A model generated the notes under the pieces. It was not told where the DNA came from, searched no databases, and worked only from the letters and a program-made list of their open reading frames with translations. DNA of 46,722 nt from Minisyncoccota bacterium (GTDB lineage: Bacteria; Patescibacteriota; Microgenomatia; UBA1400; UBA12028), in assembly GCA_016211945.1 (NCBI GenBank), contig JACRHV010000006.1:1-46722 (forward strand), written 5' to 3'. The position numbers and the translations under genes were made by a program. Positions 31,685 through 42,252 of the stretch are shown one piece after another (position 1 is the stretch's first letter; each line of letters begins with the position of its first letter).

Positions 31685-33985
31685 ATGTATCTTTCACGTC
31701 GCAATACTTTCATCCGCCTTCTCTCTATGGTACGCCATCGTAAACGTCTTGTACTTGGAGTCGTAAGTGGATGCACCATCATCTTCTTTCTTTTTCTTCT
31801 ACTCAAGGATATTCCATCGCCGACAAAATTAAAACGCGCGCAAGATTTTGCAATTAGCACAAAAATCTTTGATCGCAATGGATTGCTGCTGTATGAAATT
31901 TACTCGGATAAAAATCGAACTCCTGTGGCACTCAATGATCTCCCCCCATACGTTTATCAAGCATCCATTGCGATAGAGGATCAGCGCTTTTATCAACATT
32001 TTGGATTCGATGCATCCGGTATTATTCGGGCACTAAAAAATATGGTGTTTCGACAACAAATACAGGGGGGTTCAACGATAACACAACAGTTGATAAAAAC
32101 AGCGTTGTTAACAAGAGAGAAAACATTGATAAGAAAAATGAAAGAGGCGATTCTCACAATAGCAGCAGAGATTATGTACTCGAAAAACGAAATTCTTGAG
32201 ATGTATCTCAATCACATTCCATACGGCGGAACTTCTTGGGGGGTTGAGGCAGCAGCAGAGACATTTTTTAACAAACACGCAAAAGAGTTAGATATCGCGG
32301 AGGCGGCGTTTCTCGCCGGATTGCCGCAGTCTCCTTCCAGATACTCTCCTTTTGGCATAAATCCGGACCTAGCAAAAAACAGACAAAAGGATGTGCTTCG
32401 CCGTATGGCGGAAGATAAGTACATTACAAAAGAACAAGCGCTAAAAGCGGAACAAGAAACTTTGCATTTTGCGCAATCAAAAACGCAGATTGCCGCACCG
32501 CATTTTGTGTTTCATGTTCGCGATATTTTGGAAGAGAAATATGGACAAGCACTCGTAGAAAGTGGCGGGTTGCGTGTATACACCACACTTGATTTAAAAC
32601 TGCAGAATGACGCTCAGGCCTCTCTGTCTTCTGAGATAAACACCCTGAAACGGTATCGTGTGGGAAATGGAGCAGCACTTATCACAAAACCAAGTACCGG
32701 TGAGATATTGGCGATGATTGGATCGAGAAATTTCTTTGACGCAACGCACGACGGTCAAGTGAATGTTGTACTTCGCCAAAGACAGCCAGGAAGTTCGATA
32801 AAACCCATCAACATCGTCACAGCGTTACAACTAAAAAAAATCACACCGGCAACAATGTTGTTGGATATTCCGACGTGTTTTCAAGTCGGCGGTCAAAAAG
32901 CGTACTGCCCTAAAAATTATGACGGAACATTCCATGGTCCAGTTCAAACACGCTTTTTCCTGGGAAATTCATACAACATTCCGGAAATCAAGGTTATCGG
33001 GCTCAATACCGTTGAAAACTTCATTGCAACGGCTTCTGCAATGGGGATCACTACCTGGAAAGACACATCACAGTATGGTCTATCGTTGACGTTGGGTGGC
33101 GGTGAAGTAACGATGTATGACATGGCAACGGCATTTGGAACACTCGCAAATCAGGGGGTAAAGGTTCCGCTTCAGTCAATTCTTCGGATAGAGGATTACA
33201 AAGGAAAAATATTGGAAGAATATGCACCAGACCAAACAAAAAAAACTGTAGAAAAAATGACAAAAGATCAGGACATTCCCGAGCTTGAAGGAATTCATCG
33301 CGTGTTGAATAGAGAACCATCGTATCTCGTTTCACACATGCTTCTCGATAACAGTGCGCGTGTCGGGGCGTTTGGTCCGAATTCAAAGCTCGTGATACCA
33401 AATCAAGTGGTAAGCGCAAAAACTGGAACAACAAATGATCTCAGGGACAACTGGACGATCGGATACACCCCGGAGTACTTGACCGCAGTGTGGGTGGGCA
33501 ATAACGACAATACACCGATGAATCAAGCGCTTGTTTCTGGTGTTACCGGCGCCGCACCAATTTGGCATGACATTATGTCGCGTGTGCTCAAAGGTCAAAA
33601 ATCATTATGGCCGGAAAAACCGTCGGGTGTGATTGATAAGGAAGTCTGTGCTCTATCAGGCCTTCTTCCAAACCCGGAGGCTCCATGTCAAACGAGAGTT
33701 GAATACTTTTGGGAAGGGACAGAGCCCATAGACCTTGATCCCCTCCCACGCGACACGTGGATTGTATCGACAACTGGACTTCCACCAAAAGAAGGAGATT
33801 CTATTGACGGCCTTCAGTTACAGAAAAAACTTCTTCTTTCCGATCCATTTACGCGTGATTTTTGTGTTGACTGTGTTCGGCCAATTGATGAAAAAGGTCA
33901 TGTTGTGTACGAACAGCATGATGTCGATATGCAGCAGTTCTATGCACACTATGATGAACGACCAACACCAAGAACAACTCAATAG
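31685..33985 (+). CDS. Class A penicillin-binding protein (GT51 + transpeptidase), copy 1
   Basis: A bifunctional peptidoglycan synthase anchored by one helix (about 21-40). The glycosyltransferase domain has IEDQRFYQHFG (catalytic Glu98), GGSTITQQL and LNHIPYGG. The transpeptidase domain has SSIK (Ser370, Lys373), SYN (429-431) and KTGT (579-582). All catalytic motifs are present. The C-terminal end after the transpeptidase holds two Cys pairs (CALSGL.., CVDC) that may form disulfides. The start ATG has only a weak ribosome site. The stop lies 35 bp inside the next gene. MurJ in the same window supplies its lipid II substrate. Confidence 0.95.
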   Translation: MYLSRRNTFIRLLSMVRHRKRLVLGVVSGCTIIFFLFLLLKDIPSPTKLKRAQDFAISTKIFDRNGLLLYEIYSDKNRTPVALNDLPPYVYQASIAIEDQRFYQHFGFDASGIIRALKNMVFRQQIQGGSTITQQLIKTALLTREKTLIRKMKEAILTIAAEIMYSKNEILEMYLNHIPYGGTSWGVEAAAETFFNKHAKELDIAEAAFLAGLPQSPSRYSPFGINPDLAKNRQKDVLRRMAEDKYITKEQALKAEQETLHFAQSKTQIAAPHFVFHVRDILEEKYGQALVESGGLRVYTTLDLKLQNDAQASLSSEINTLKRYRVGNGAALITKPSTGEILAMIGSRNFFDATHDGQVNVVLRQRQPGSSIKPINIVTALQLKKITPATMLLDIPTCFQVGGQKAYCPKNYDGTFHGPVQTRFFLGNSYNIPEIKVIGLNTVENFIATASAMGITTWKDTSQYGLSLTLGGGEVTMYDMATAFGTLANQGVKVPLQSILRIEDYKGKILEEYAPDQTKKTVEKMTKDQDIPELEGIHRVLNREPSYLVSHMLLDNSARVGAFGPNSKLVIPNQVVSAKTGTTNDLRDNWTIGYTPEYLTAVWVGNNDNTPMNQALVSGVTGAAPIWHDIMSRVLKGQKSLWPEKPSGVIDKEVCALSGLLPNPEAPCQTRVEYFWEGTEPIDLDPLPRDTWIVSTTGLPPKEGDSIDGLQLQKKLLLSDPFTRDFCVDCVRPIDEKGHVVYEQHDVDMQQFYAHYDERPTPRTTQ

Positions 33986-35210
33986 CATTGCCCGTCATAA
34001 TGGAAGTGTACTCAAAAAATTTATGACACTTCTCCTTTTGGGATTCGGGGCCGCTTGTTTTGTTTTTGGAATAAAATTCGTCAATGAATATGACAAACCA
34101 ATCCTCCTTTCTCCGATAGACTTCAATACTTTTGTATCGCCAACAGCAGGTACTTCGTCTGCTAGAGTTCAACCACAGTCCGTGCAACAAAAAGTAATCT
34201 ATGGATTTCTCCCCTACTGGACAATAAAAAATGCAACATTCGATTCATCATTGACACACATTGGGTATTTTTCATTACCAATAGATAAGAATGGCAATTT
34301 TGTTACATCAACGGATGATGCCGCAACAGGATGGAAAACGTTCCGCACAGATGCTGTTGAACGAGTGCGACAAGAAACAACAAAAAACAATCAGAAATTT
34401 GAAGTTCTTATTACCATGATGGATGCAGATGACATTGCGTCGTTTTTACATAATGCAAAAGCACAGGATACTTTTATAAAAAACGTGAAGATGTTCATCA
34501 AAAGTCAACCAGTTGATGGCATTAATCTTGACATAGAGTATGCGGGTGAAGTTGATGACAAACTTCGTAACGAATACACCACATTTATCTCAAAATTCTC
34601 CAAAAGTATGCGCGCGTCTTTTCCGTCACTTCATATTTCACTCGATATCTTTGCAGACAGTGCGCTGAAATATCGCATCTGGAATTTACCACAGCTCGCG
34701 CCTTTCGTTGACCATATTGTCGTGATGACCTACGATTTTTTCCGTAGTTCCTCTTCACAATCCGGTCCCGTTGCTCCTCTTTTTGGAAGTGAAAAAAACA
34801 GATGGGATGTGGATATTGTAAAGACACTCAAGCCGATGCTTGATCAGGTTCCGTCAGAGAAAATTTTACTAGGTATCCCCTTCTACGGATATGAGTGGCA
34901 AACCGTTGGTTCGGCGCCGGGATCAAACACCTTCCCCCAAACGGGTGGTCTTGCAACATACAAGCGCGTAAAAAAATTACTCGAGGAAAAAAACATAAAA
35001 GAGCAATGGGATGCTGATGCCTTTTCACCGTATCTTACCTATATAGACAAGGGAAAAATTCAAACCATTTTTTATGAAAATGCGCTTTCTCTCTCGTATA
35101 AACTAGACCTCGTTCGCGAGACAAACATGGGTGGAATTGCTATTTGGGCGCTCGGGTATGAAGGAAGCGGACCCGAACTTTGGCATGTCATCCGACAAAA
35201 ATTGCGATAA
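33951..35210 (+). CDS. GH18-family glycoside hydrolase, membrane-anchored
   Basis: The 419-residue protein has an N-terminal helix (about 22-45) and a GH18 barrel. The catalytic motif is DGINLDIEY (189-197; known DGxDxDxE), with Glu196 as proton donor; the middle Asp is Asn here. MTYDFF and WALGYEGSG near the end match GH18 (YaaH/SpoVS-like) proteins. It probably cuts N-acetylglucosamine-containing glycan, with peptidoglycan likely from its neighbours. The chosen ATG at 33951 overlaps the end of the PBP gene by 35 bp in another frame; the longer open frame from 33735 lies wholly within the PBP gene. It sits between two PBPs, suggesting building and trimming in one unit. Confidence 0.82.
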   Translation: MMNDQHQEQLNSIARHNGSVLKKFMTLLLLGFGAACFVFGIKFVNEYDKPILLSPIDFNTFVSPTAGTSSARVQPQSVQQKVIYGFLPYWTIKNATFDSSLTHIGYFSLPIDKNGNFVTSTDDAATGWKTFRTDAVERVRQETTKNNQKFEVLITMMDADDIASFLHNAKAQDTFIKNVKMFIKSQPVDGINLDIEYAGEVDDKLRNEYTTFISKFSKSMRASFPSLHISLDIFADSALKYRIWNLPQLAPFVDHIVVMTYDFFRSSSSQSGPVAPLFGSEKNRWDVDIVKTLKPMLDQVPSEKILLGIPFYGYEWQTVGSAPGSNTFPQTGGLATYKRVKKLLEEKNIKEQWDADAFSPYLTYIDKGKIQTIFYENALSLSYKLDLVRETNMGGIAIWALGYEGSGPELWHVIRQKLR

Positions 35211-35248
35211 ACCAAGAACTTTGATAGTGCAATCAAATGAATTCTCTG

Positions 35249-35277
35249 TTGTTTAGTCTGGAACTTCTTGGTAAAAT
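35249..35277 (+). promoter_or_regulatory. Candidate promoter of the second PBP, leaderless
   Basis: TTGTTT (35249-35254), a 17-bp spacer and TAAAAT (35272-35277) with TGG before it. The -10 ends 8 nt before the ATG at 35286, and no Shine-Dalgarno is seen. Confidence 0.55.
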
Positions 35278-35285
35278 CCCGCCAG

Positions 35286-37565
35286 ATGCGCCGCAAGATA
35301 CACCATCCCGCTGTCCGTGAGTCTCTTCACCTATTTTTGCTGAGGATGTTTTGGTCGTTCTGTGTACTGTGCGGAAAACCGTTGTATTACATCACATCTT
35401 TTCTTTTCGTTATCATTCCATTTCTTTTTCTTACAATAACTATTCCTCGATTTTTTCGTGCGGTCACTTCCAGCCTCTTTCCTCTTATTTCCTCTATAAA
35501 AACATACGTCGTATACAAAGGAACACATCTCGGAATTTTTGTGTCCGTTGTTCTCATGATCATGGGGATTACCTTGTATTCATTTATACTCCGAGACCTT
35601 CCTTCTCCACGCGAACTCATTACGCGCAAACAAATCGTGACAACCAAAATATATGACCGCAATGGCGAGGTGCTTTATAAAATTTACAAAGATGAAAATC
35701 GCACTCTCGTTCCACTCTCCTCCATTCCTCTCCCATTAAAACAGGCAACACTTGCTATTGAAGATAAAGATTTTTACCGACACAACGGATTTTCTTTTGC
35801 TGGAATTGCCCGCGCAATCAGAGCAAATATCGAGCGTAAAAAAATACAAGGTGGATCAACGATTACTCAGCAATTAGTCAAAAACACACTTCTTACGCCG
35901 GAAAAAACATTGAGAAGAAAAATGCGCGAGATCGTGCTCTCCATGATGGTTGAGGCAACACTGAATAAAGACGAAATTCTTGAAATGTATTTCAATGAGG
36001 TTTCGTATGGCGGTTCTGTCTACGGAGCCGAGGAGGCGAGTCGCCGATATTTTAATAAAAGTGTGCGTGAACTCACTCTGGCTGAAAGCGCGTATTTAGC
36101 TGGTCTTCCTCAAGCTCCAACCGCCTATTCCCCTTTTGGTCCAACGCCAGAATATGGATTTATGCGCCAACATCAAGTTCTGCAGCGGATGGTTGAGGAT
36201 CGGTACATCACTGAAGAACAAGCGCAATACGCACGAGAGGAAAAAATCACGTTCCAACCAGATTTGAATAACATTAAAGCACCTCATTTTGTCATGTATG
36301 TGCGGGATTTACTCGCAAAGGAATACGGCGAAGAGGTTGTCGCACAAGGAGGACTTGAGGTTGTCACATCGCTTGATTATTCGATTCAATCTCTTGCACA
36401 GCAGTCCATTGAAAAAGAGTTGCAACGTCTGCAGAGACTCAACGTGTCTAATGCCGCAGCACTCGTAACCAATCCGCAAACCGGTGAAATTCTCGCAATG
36501 GTTGGAAGTAAAGACTACTTTGATGTGAAGCATGACGGTCAAGTTAATGTTACGATCCGTCCACGTCAGCCAGGAAGCTCGATTAAACCACTGACCTATG
36601 CAACAGCATTTGAAAGGGGTATGACGCCTGCCTCTATGATCGAGGATGCGCCAATCACCTACAAAATGATCGGTTCTCCTCCCTACTCGCCAAGAAATTA
36701 TGACGGAAACTACCATGGAAAGGTAACAATCCGCACTGCGCTTGCAAACTCGTATAACATTCCCGCAGTAAAGACGCTCGCGACAGTAGGAGTTTCTACG
36801 GTGGTACAGCAGGGCCGAAAGATGGGAATAACAACATGGGGAGATGAAGAGGCATCACGTTTTGGTTTGTCACTCACACTTGGAGGGGGTGAGATCCTCA
36901 TGACCGACATGGCAACGCTGTATGGTACCTTCCCCAATGAAGGAATCACCGTTCCACTCTCCCCCATTATTTCTGTAAAGAATTACAAAGGGGAAACATT
37001 GTACGCAAATCCATGTATTCATCAGACAACGCCATGCCATGGTACACGCACACTTGATCCTCGCGTCTCGTACCAAATCACCGATATTTTATCTGATACC
37101 ATAGCACGTGCTCCGGCTTTTGGAATGAACTCTGTGCTTACTATTCCAAAACAGCAGGTCGCGGTAAAAACTGGGACAACCAATAGTTTGCGCGACAACT
37201 GGACGTTCGGATATATCTCGAATCGCGTGATTGGCGCTTGGGTTGGGAATAATGACAACACACCAATGAGCCACATCGCCTCTGGAATCACGGGGGCCTC
37301 TCCCATTTGGAATGCAATTATGCGTGGTTTGCTTGACGAACATGAGCCACATCGCTTTGCGTCACCATCCGGTTTGTTGAAGCTACGTACTTGTGCTGTG
37401 ACAGGAACGCTCTCATGTAAAGCCTGTCCTCTTCAAAAAGACGAGTATTTCATCCCAGGAACGGAACCAAAACAAGCGTGTACAGATGAAATGTTCATTC
37501 CAAAAGATGATCAACAGAATGGCGAAAAAAGAGACGGCATACTTGAGGGAGTTCGCACGCCTTGA
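35286..37565 (+). CDS. Class A penicillin-binding protein (GT51 + transpeptidase), copy 2
   Basis: A 759-residue paralogue of the PBP at 31685. It begins with a long hydrophobic stretch (about three helices before residue 105), more than in copy 1. The GT51 domain has IEDKDFYRHNG (Glu near 159), GGSTITQQL and FNEVSYGG. The transpeptidase has SSIK, SYNIP and KTGTTNSLRDNW; all are intact. The C-terminus carries a CKAC-type Cys group and ends acidic. The ATG at 35286 was chosen over a TTG at 35268 because a promoter-like pair ends 8 nt before it. It is convergent with a 56-residue gene; an inverted repeat lies between. Confidence 0.94.
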   Translation: MRRKIHHPAVRESLHLFLLRMFWSFCVLCGKPLYYITSFLFVIIPFLFLTITIPRFFRAVTSSLFPLISSIKTYVVYKGTHLGIFVSVVLMIMGITLYSFILRDLPSPRELITRKQIVTTKIYDRNGEVLYKIYKDENRTLVPLSSIPLPLKQATLAIEDKDFYRHNGFSFAGIARAIRANIERKKIQGGSTITQQLVKNTLLTPEKTLRRKMREIVLSMMVEATLNKDEILEMYFNEVSYGGSVYGAEEASRRYFNKSVRELTLAESAYLAGLPQAPTAYSPFGPTPEYGFMRQHQVLQRMVEDRYITEEQAQYAREEKITFQPDLNNIKAPHFVMYVRDLLAKEYGEEVVAQGGLEVVTSLDYSIQSLAQQSIEKELQRLQRLNVSNAAALVTNPQTGEILAMVGSKDYFDVKHDGQVNVTIRPRQPGSSIKPLTYATAFERGMTPASMIEDAPITYKMIGSPPYSPRNYDGNYHGKVTIRTALANSYNIPAVKTLATVGVSTVVQQGRKMGITTWGDEEASRFGLSLTLGGGEILMTDMATLYGTFPNEGITVPLSPIISVKNYKGETLYANPCIHQTTPCHGTRTLDPRVSYQITDILSDTIARAPAFGMNSVLTIPKQQVAVKTGTTNSLRDNWTFGYISNRVIGAWVGNNDNTPMSHIASGITGASPIWNAIMRGLLDEHEPHRFASPSGLLKLRTCAVTGTLSCKACPLQKDEYFIPGTEPKQACTDEMFIPKDDQQNGEKRDGILEGVRTP

Positions 37566-37594
37566 TTACGCGTTACCTCTGCCAAAACGCGTAA
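37566..37594. repeat. Inverted repeat at a convergent gene junction
   Basis: TTACGCGTT (37566-37574) and AACGCGTAA (37586-37594) form a perfect 9-bp stem with an 11-nt loop. It covers the stop of the 56-residue gene and lies just behind the PBP stop. No T-tract follows on either strand, so it is at most a weak bidirectional terminator. Confidence 0.6.
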
Positions 37595-37743
37595 CCGAAA
37601 AACAATGTTAAAAGAAATATAAGAATGGTAATCCACCTACCACGTTTCGCTTTTTCCTCTGGTGCAACAATAATCTTCCGCACGCGCGGCTTTATCTCTT
37701 CTTTTTTATTCTTCTTCGAATTTTTCTCTGCGCGATCATTCAT
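37573..37743 (-). CDS. Small basic single-pass membrane protein (56 residues)
   Basis: A 56-residue protein below common gene-calling limits. The first 36 residues are strongly basic (many Lys, Arg), then one hydrophobic helix (about 37-55) leads to the C-terminus, giving a tail-anchored form. Its ATG overlaps the cmk stop by 4 bp (ATGA), which argues for real translation. No named family is recognised. The basic face could bind nucleic acid or the membrane surface. Confidence 0.65.
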   Translation of the reverse strand: MNDRAEKNSKKNKKEEIKPRVRKIIVAPEEKAKRGRWITILIFLLTLFFGYAFWQR

Positions 37744-38429
37744 ACCGCTCCCAATTCTTTTGCTTTTGTGGCAATAAGCTCAACAACATCCTCAATTGTA
37801 AGATTTGTCGTATCAAGCACCCAAGATCCCTCGACTACATGGAGTGGGTCAACCTTGCGACCCATGTCACGGGCGTCACGATCTTCGATGTCTTTATACA
37901 CCTGTTCATATGCTGTATCCACGCCCCTCGACAATAATTCTTGGTGCCGGCGTTTCGCACGCGTTTCCACCGAGGCATCTAAATATATTTTCATCTGTGC
38001 ATCTGGAAGTACACGAAAAGTGATGTCGCGGCCTTCCATAACAACGTGTGTCGTTTGTGCAATCCGTTGCTGTTTTTTGACCAACTCTTTCCGTACCTCT
38101 GCGTACTGAGCAACAATCGAGGCTCCCCTGCTCATTTCTTCTGTGCGGATCATCCATGACACATCCTCGCCGTTGAGTAACACTGTAATTTGGCGACCAT
38201 CTTGCTCAGAAAGGAGTGGATTGCGAAGCATCATCTCACTGTGTGAGATTTCTTGAGACAGCGCTGCTTCGTTATTAAGATCTATCCCTTTTTGTTTTCC
38301 CAAAAGCGCAGAGGCACGATACATAGCACCGGTATCAACATAGAGAAAACCCAACCTAGACGCGACAAGGCGCGCTACAGTTCCCTTGCCCGCGGCAACG
38401 GGACCGTCAATGGCAATTTGAAATGACAT
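37740..38429 (-). CDS. cmk: (d)CMP kinase
   Basis: Cytidylate kinase phosphorylates CMP and dCMP with ATP. The 229-residue product has the P-loop DGPVAAGKGT (8-17), YVDTGAMYRA (about 30-39), EGRDIT (about 133-138) and RDARDMGRKVDPL (known RDxxDxxRxxxPL). It is full length. The upstream open frame to 38486 is not supported; MSFQIAIDG at 38429 fits the family. It is 2 bp behind the small membrane protein gene. It feeds pyrimidine nucleotides to the pools that the nrd operon draws on. Confidence 0.95.
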   Translation of the reverse strand: MSFQIAIDGPVAAGKGTVARLVASRLGFLYVDTGAMYRASALLGKQKGIDLNNEAALSQEISHSEMMLRNPLLSEQDGRQITVLLNGEDVSWMIRTEEMSRGASIVAQYAEVRKELVKKQQRIAQTTHVVMEGRDITFRVLPDAQMKIYLDASVETRAKRRHQELLSRGVDTAYEQVYKDIEDRDARDMGRKVDPLHVVEGSWVLDTTNLTIEDVVELIATKAKELGAV

Positions 38430-38431
38430 GA

Positions 38432-38659
38432 TTATTTCTTCGATTTTTTCTTTGCTGTTTTCTTTACACCCGAGTCCATTCGGCATTCATCACAGCTCCC
38501 GGAAAGACCAATAAGTCCAACAACGACCAATACAACAGGCCAAAACTTCCAAAGAACCATTGGTAAAACACCAATATTCAACATCATGACCAAAGTTCCC
38601 ACAAAAATGAGGGTCAACGGCCAAAAAAGTTTATGATTATATCCACATTGTCCGCACAT
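38432..38659 (-). CDS. Small LiaF/DUF5668-like membrane protein
   Basis: A 75-residue protein with a CGQCG start, two membrane helices (about 11-28 and 33-52), a CDEC pair and a Lys-rich tail. The helix pair with WPLTLIF and KFWPVVLVVVG matches the LiaI-LiaF-like transmembrane region (DUF5668). The two Cys pairs may bind a metal. AAGGAGGATGT is a strong ribosome site and fixes the ATG at 38659 (the open frame runs to 38701). It is 2 bp from the cmk start, so both are likely co-translated. Confidence 0.75.
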   Translation of the reverse strand: MCGQCGYNHKLFWPLTLIFVGTLVMMLNIGVLPMVLWKFWPVVLVVVGLIGLSGSCDECRMDSGVKKTAKKKSKK

Positions 38660-38743
38660 ACATCCTCCTTCGCCCAGTGTGTAATGATGGGGGCAGAACA
38701 ATATGTAGTGTAGCAGAAAGTAGAAAGAAGAAACAGGTTGTTC

Positions 38744-40341
<1,598 letters not shown>

Positions 40342-40390
40342 TTCTCCCTCCTCCAAAAACAATTTTCTTCGATTTATCCATACATTATAC

Positions 40391-41332
40391 CTAAATCTTA
40401 GGTAAAACAATATTGAAACAATCGGTGTACCTTTTTGAAAACTCTTCTTTTGTATAGGTGTGCGTGACGGTTCCGTACATTTCTACCGTATACGCCGCGG
40501 CAACCGCCCCCATTCTTCCGCAGGTTTCCAAATCAAAATCGCGTAAATATCCTGCTAAAAAGCCACCGCGGTAGGCATCGCCAGCGCCGGTGGGATCCAA
40601 AATAGAGGTTGGCGGAGCAATGGGAATTTCTAGTGTTTTCCCATCAGATTCAATGCGTGACCCCTGTGCTCCAAGTGTCGTAATCAAGATCGGTGTCATT
40701 TTCTTCAAATCATCATGCGACAGAGCAAGTTTTTGTTCGATCAACGCGATCTCATAGTCATTTCCGATCAATATTTTCGCACCACCAATTCCCTCCTTTA
40801 ATTCTTCTGCAGAAAAATCTGCAATTTGAAAGGCTGGATCGTAGATATATGGAGCTTTATCTTCGATACATTCTTTGACGTATTTTTTCATCGCCTGAGG
40901 TTCGGTTGGCGAGATCACCACAATATCCGCTGGCAAACACGTTTCTATAGACAATTGATCCGCATACGCAATAGCCCCTTTGTAAAAGGATCCTATTTGG
41001 TTATCCTCTTGATCGGTTACGACAAAATAACTTCCCATCGTCACATCATCATGTACTGAGATATGTTCTGTAGAAATTCCATTCTTTTCTAAAAATTCAC
41101 GATATGATGCAAAATCATTTCCGGCCGGCGCGAGCAAGGATGGTTCAACTCCCAATAGTTTTAATGTGTATGCAATATTTCCCGCCGTTCCACCAAACTG
41201 TTTCTTTAGACTATCAACTAAAAAACTCAGTGAAATTTTATGCGCTTTTTCTGGCATGATACGATCCGCGAACTTGCCTGAAAAATCCATGATATAGTCG
41301 TAGCCCAAACTACCAGTGACAATGACATTCAT
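40391..41332 (-). CDS. PfkB-family sugar/nucleoside kinase, adenosine-kinase-like
   Basis: A 313-residue ribokinase-fold kinase. The first strand is VTGSLGYDYIMDF, the substrate region has FGGTAGNIAYTLKLLG, and the second signature is DPTGAGDAYRGGFLAGYL with catalytic Asp in GAGD. The N-terminal GSLGYDYIM and FGGTAGN features resemble archaeal-type adenosine/nucleoside kinases. The nearby SAHH makes an adenosine substrate plausible. Its ATG overlaps the next PfkB gene end by 4 bp (ATGA). Substrate is inferred; the kinase family is firm. Confidence 0.88.
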   Translation of the reverse strand: MNVIVTGSLGYDYIMDFSGKFADRIMPEKAHKISLSFLVDSLKKQFGGTAGNIAYTLKLLGVEPSLLAPAGNDFASYREFLEKNGISTEHISVHDDVTMGSYFVVTDQEDNQIGSFYKGAIAYADQLSIETCLPADIVVISPTEPQAMKKYVKECIEDKAPYIYDPAFQIADFSAEELKEGIGGAKILIGNDYEIALIEQKLALSHDDLKKMTPILITTLGAQGSRIESDGKTLEIPIAPPTSILDPTGAGDAYRGGFLAGYLRDFDLETCGRMGAVAAAYTVEMYGTVTHTYTKEEFSKRYTDCFNIVLPKI

Positions 41333-42252
41333 AGTGATCGCAGCAATCCCGTTTTTGCTCCCATACTGCGAATGACAGAACCCGCATTCTTCTTACCATA
41401 TTCGATACACTGAGTAATTTCTTTATTCGTCAATTGCCCCCCAAGAAATCCAACTGCAAACGCATCTCCGGCGCCGGTTTCTTGTACTGTTTCTACGCGT
41501 TCTCCCTCGTACCAAAAACACTTGCCTCCAATACAGTACCGGCCACCATGTTCTCCATCGGTAACCACGGTTATTTTGGGTCCAACAAAGCACCACTCGC
41601 TCCTCCACGCATCACCCTCCAACGACACTCCACTCAACTTTTCCATTTCCTCTTTATTCACAAATAACACTTCAACAGCAGACCAGTTGGGTTTTAACAC
41701 TCCAGAAACAATGGCTTCTATCTCCCAATTCCCAGGATTCCAACTCAATCGAATATGACGTTCCTTACAATACGAAAAAATACGAGAAATGACATCGGTA
41801 TTCCCAATAGACGAAAGGTGTATCCAGTTCGTCTGAAGAAGGTCTGAATGAAGATCGCTCACCGTGATCATCTGTGCCGCACCTCGAAACACCAATGCCG
41901 TTCTCGCACCATCTTGCGAAATGAGCAATCCGGAAATTCCCGTTGCCTCGCTCTTTTCTTGTACCAACAACTCTGTTGATACGCCTTCACGCTCCAGATC
42001 GTGAACGATAACACTCCCAGCAAAATCTTTTCCTATCTCCGCCAAACATGCAACGTGAAATCCAAGTCGCGCTAATCCCACAGCCACATTGGTTCCCGCT
42101 CCTCCACTGGAAATCATCGCTTGTTCCACCTCAATTTTTTCATTAAATGTCTCGCACAGTGCCAAAGATCCGTCCTTTTTCACCAGTTGAAACTGAGATG
42201 ACTTAAAAAATACATCGAGTATCGCTGATCCTATGGTGATAGCGTCAAACAT
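41329..42252 (-). CDS. PfkB-family kinase (ribokinase-like), second copy
   Basis: The 307-residue kinase has ITIGSAILDVFF at the start, SSGGAGTNVAVGLARLG (substrate-site glycine pair) and QETGAGDAFAVGFLGG as the phosphate-transfer signature. It belongs to the ribokinase superfamily; the substrate is unknown, with ribose or another sugar possible. The ATG at 42252 is chosen because GAGGAGG, encoded by the last codons of the LOG gene, lies 3-4 nt upstream. It overlaps LOG by 8 bp and the next PfkB gene by 4 bp, so all three are translated as a chain. Confidence 0.88.
   Translation of the reverse strand: MFDAITIGSAILDVFFKSSQFQLVKKDGSLALCETFNEKIEVEQAMISSGGAGTNVAVGLARLGFHVACLAEIGKDFAGSVIVHDLEREGVSTELLVQEKSEATGISGLLISQDGARTALVFRGAAQMITVSDLHSDLLQTNWIHLSSIGNTDVISRIFSYCKERHIRLSWNPGNWEIEAIVSGVLKPNWSAVEVLFVNKEEMEKLSGVSLEGDAWRSEWCFVGPKITVVTDGEHGGRYCIGGKCFWYEGERVETVQETGAGDAFAVGFLGGQLTNKEITQCIEYGKKNAGSVIRSMGAKTGLLRSL

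Noticed and set aside
37566-37594. Rho-independent terminator between PBP and the 56-residue gene
   Set aside because: The stem is perfect, but there is no T-run on either side, so it is listed only as an inverted repeat.
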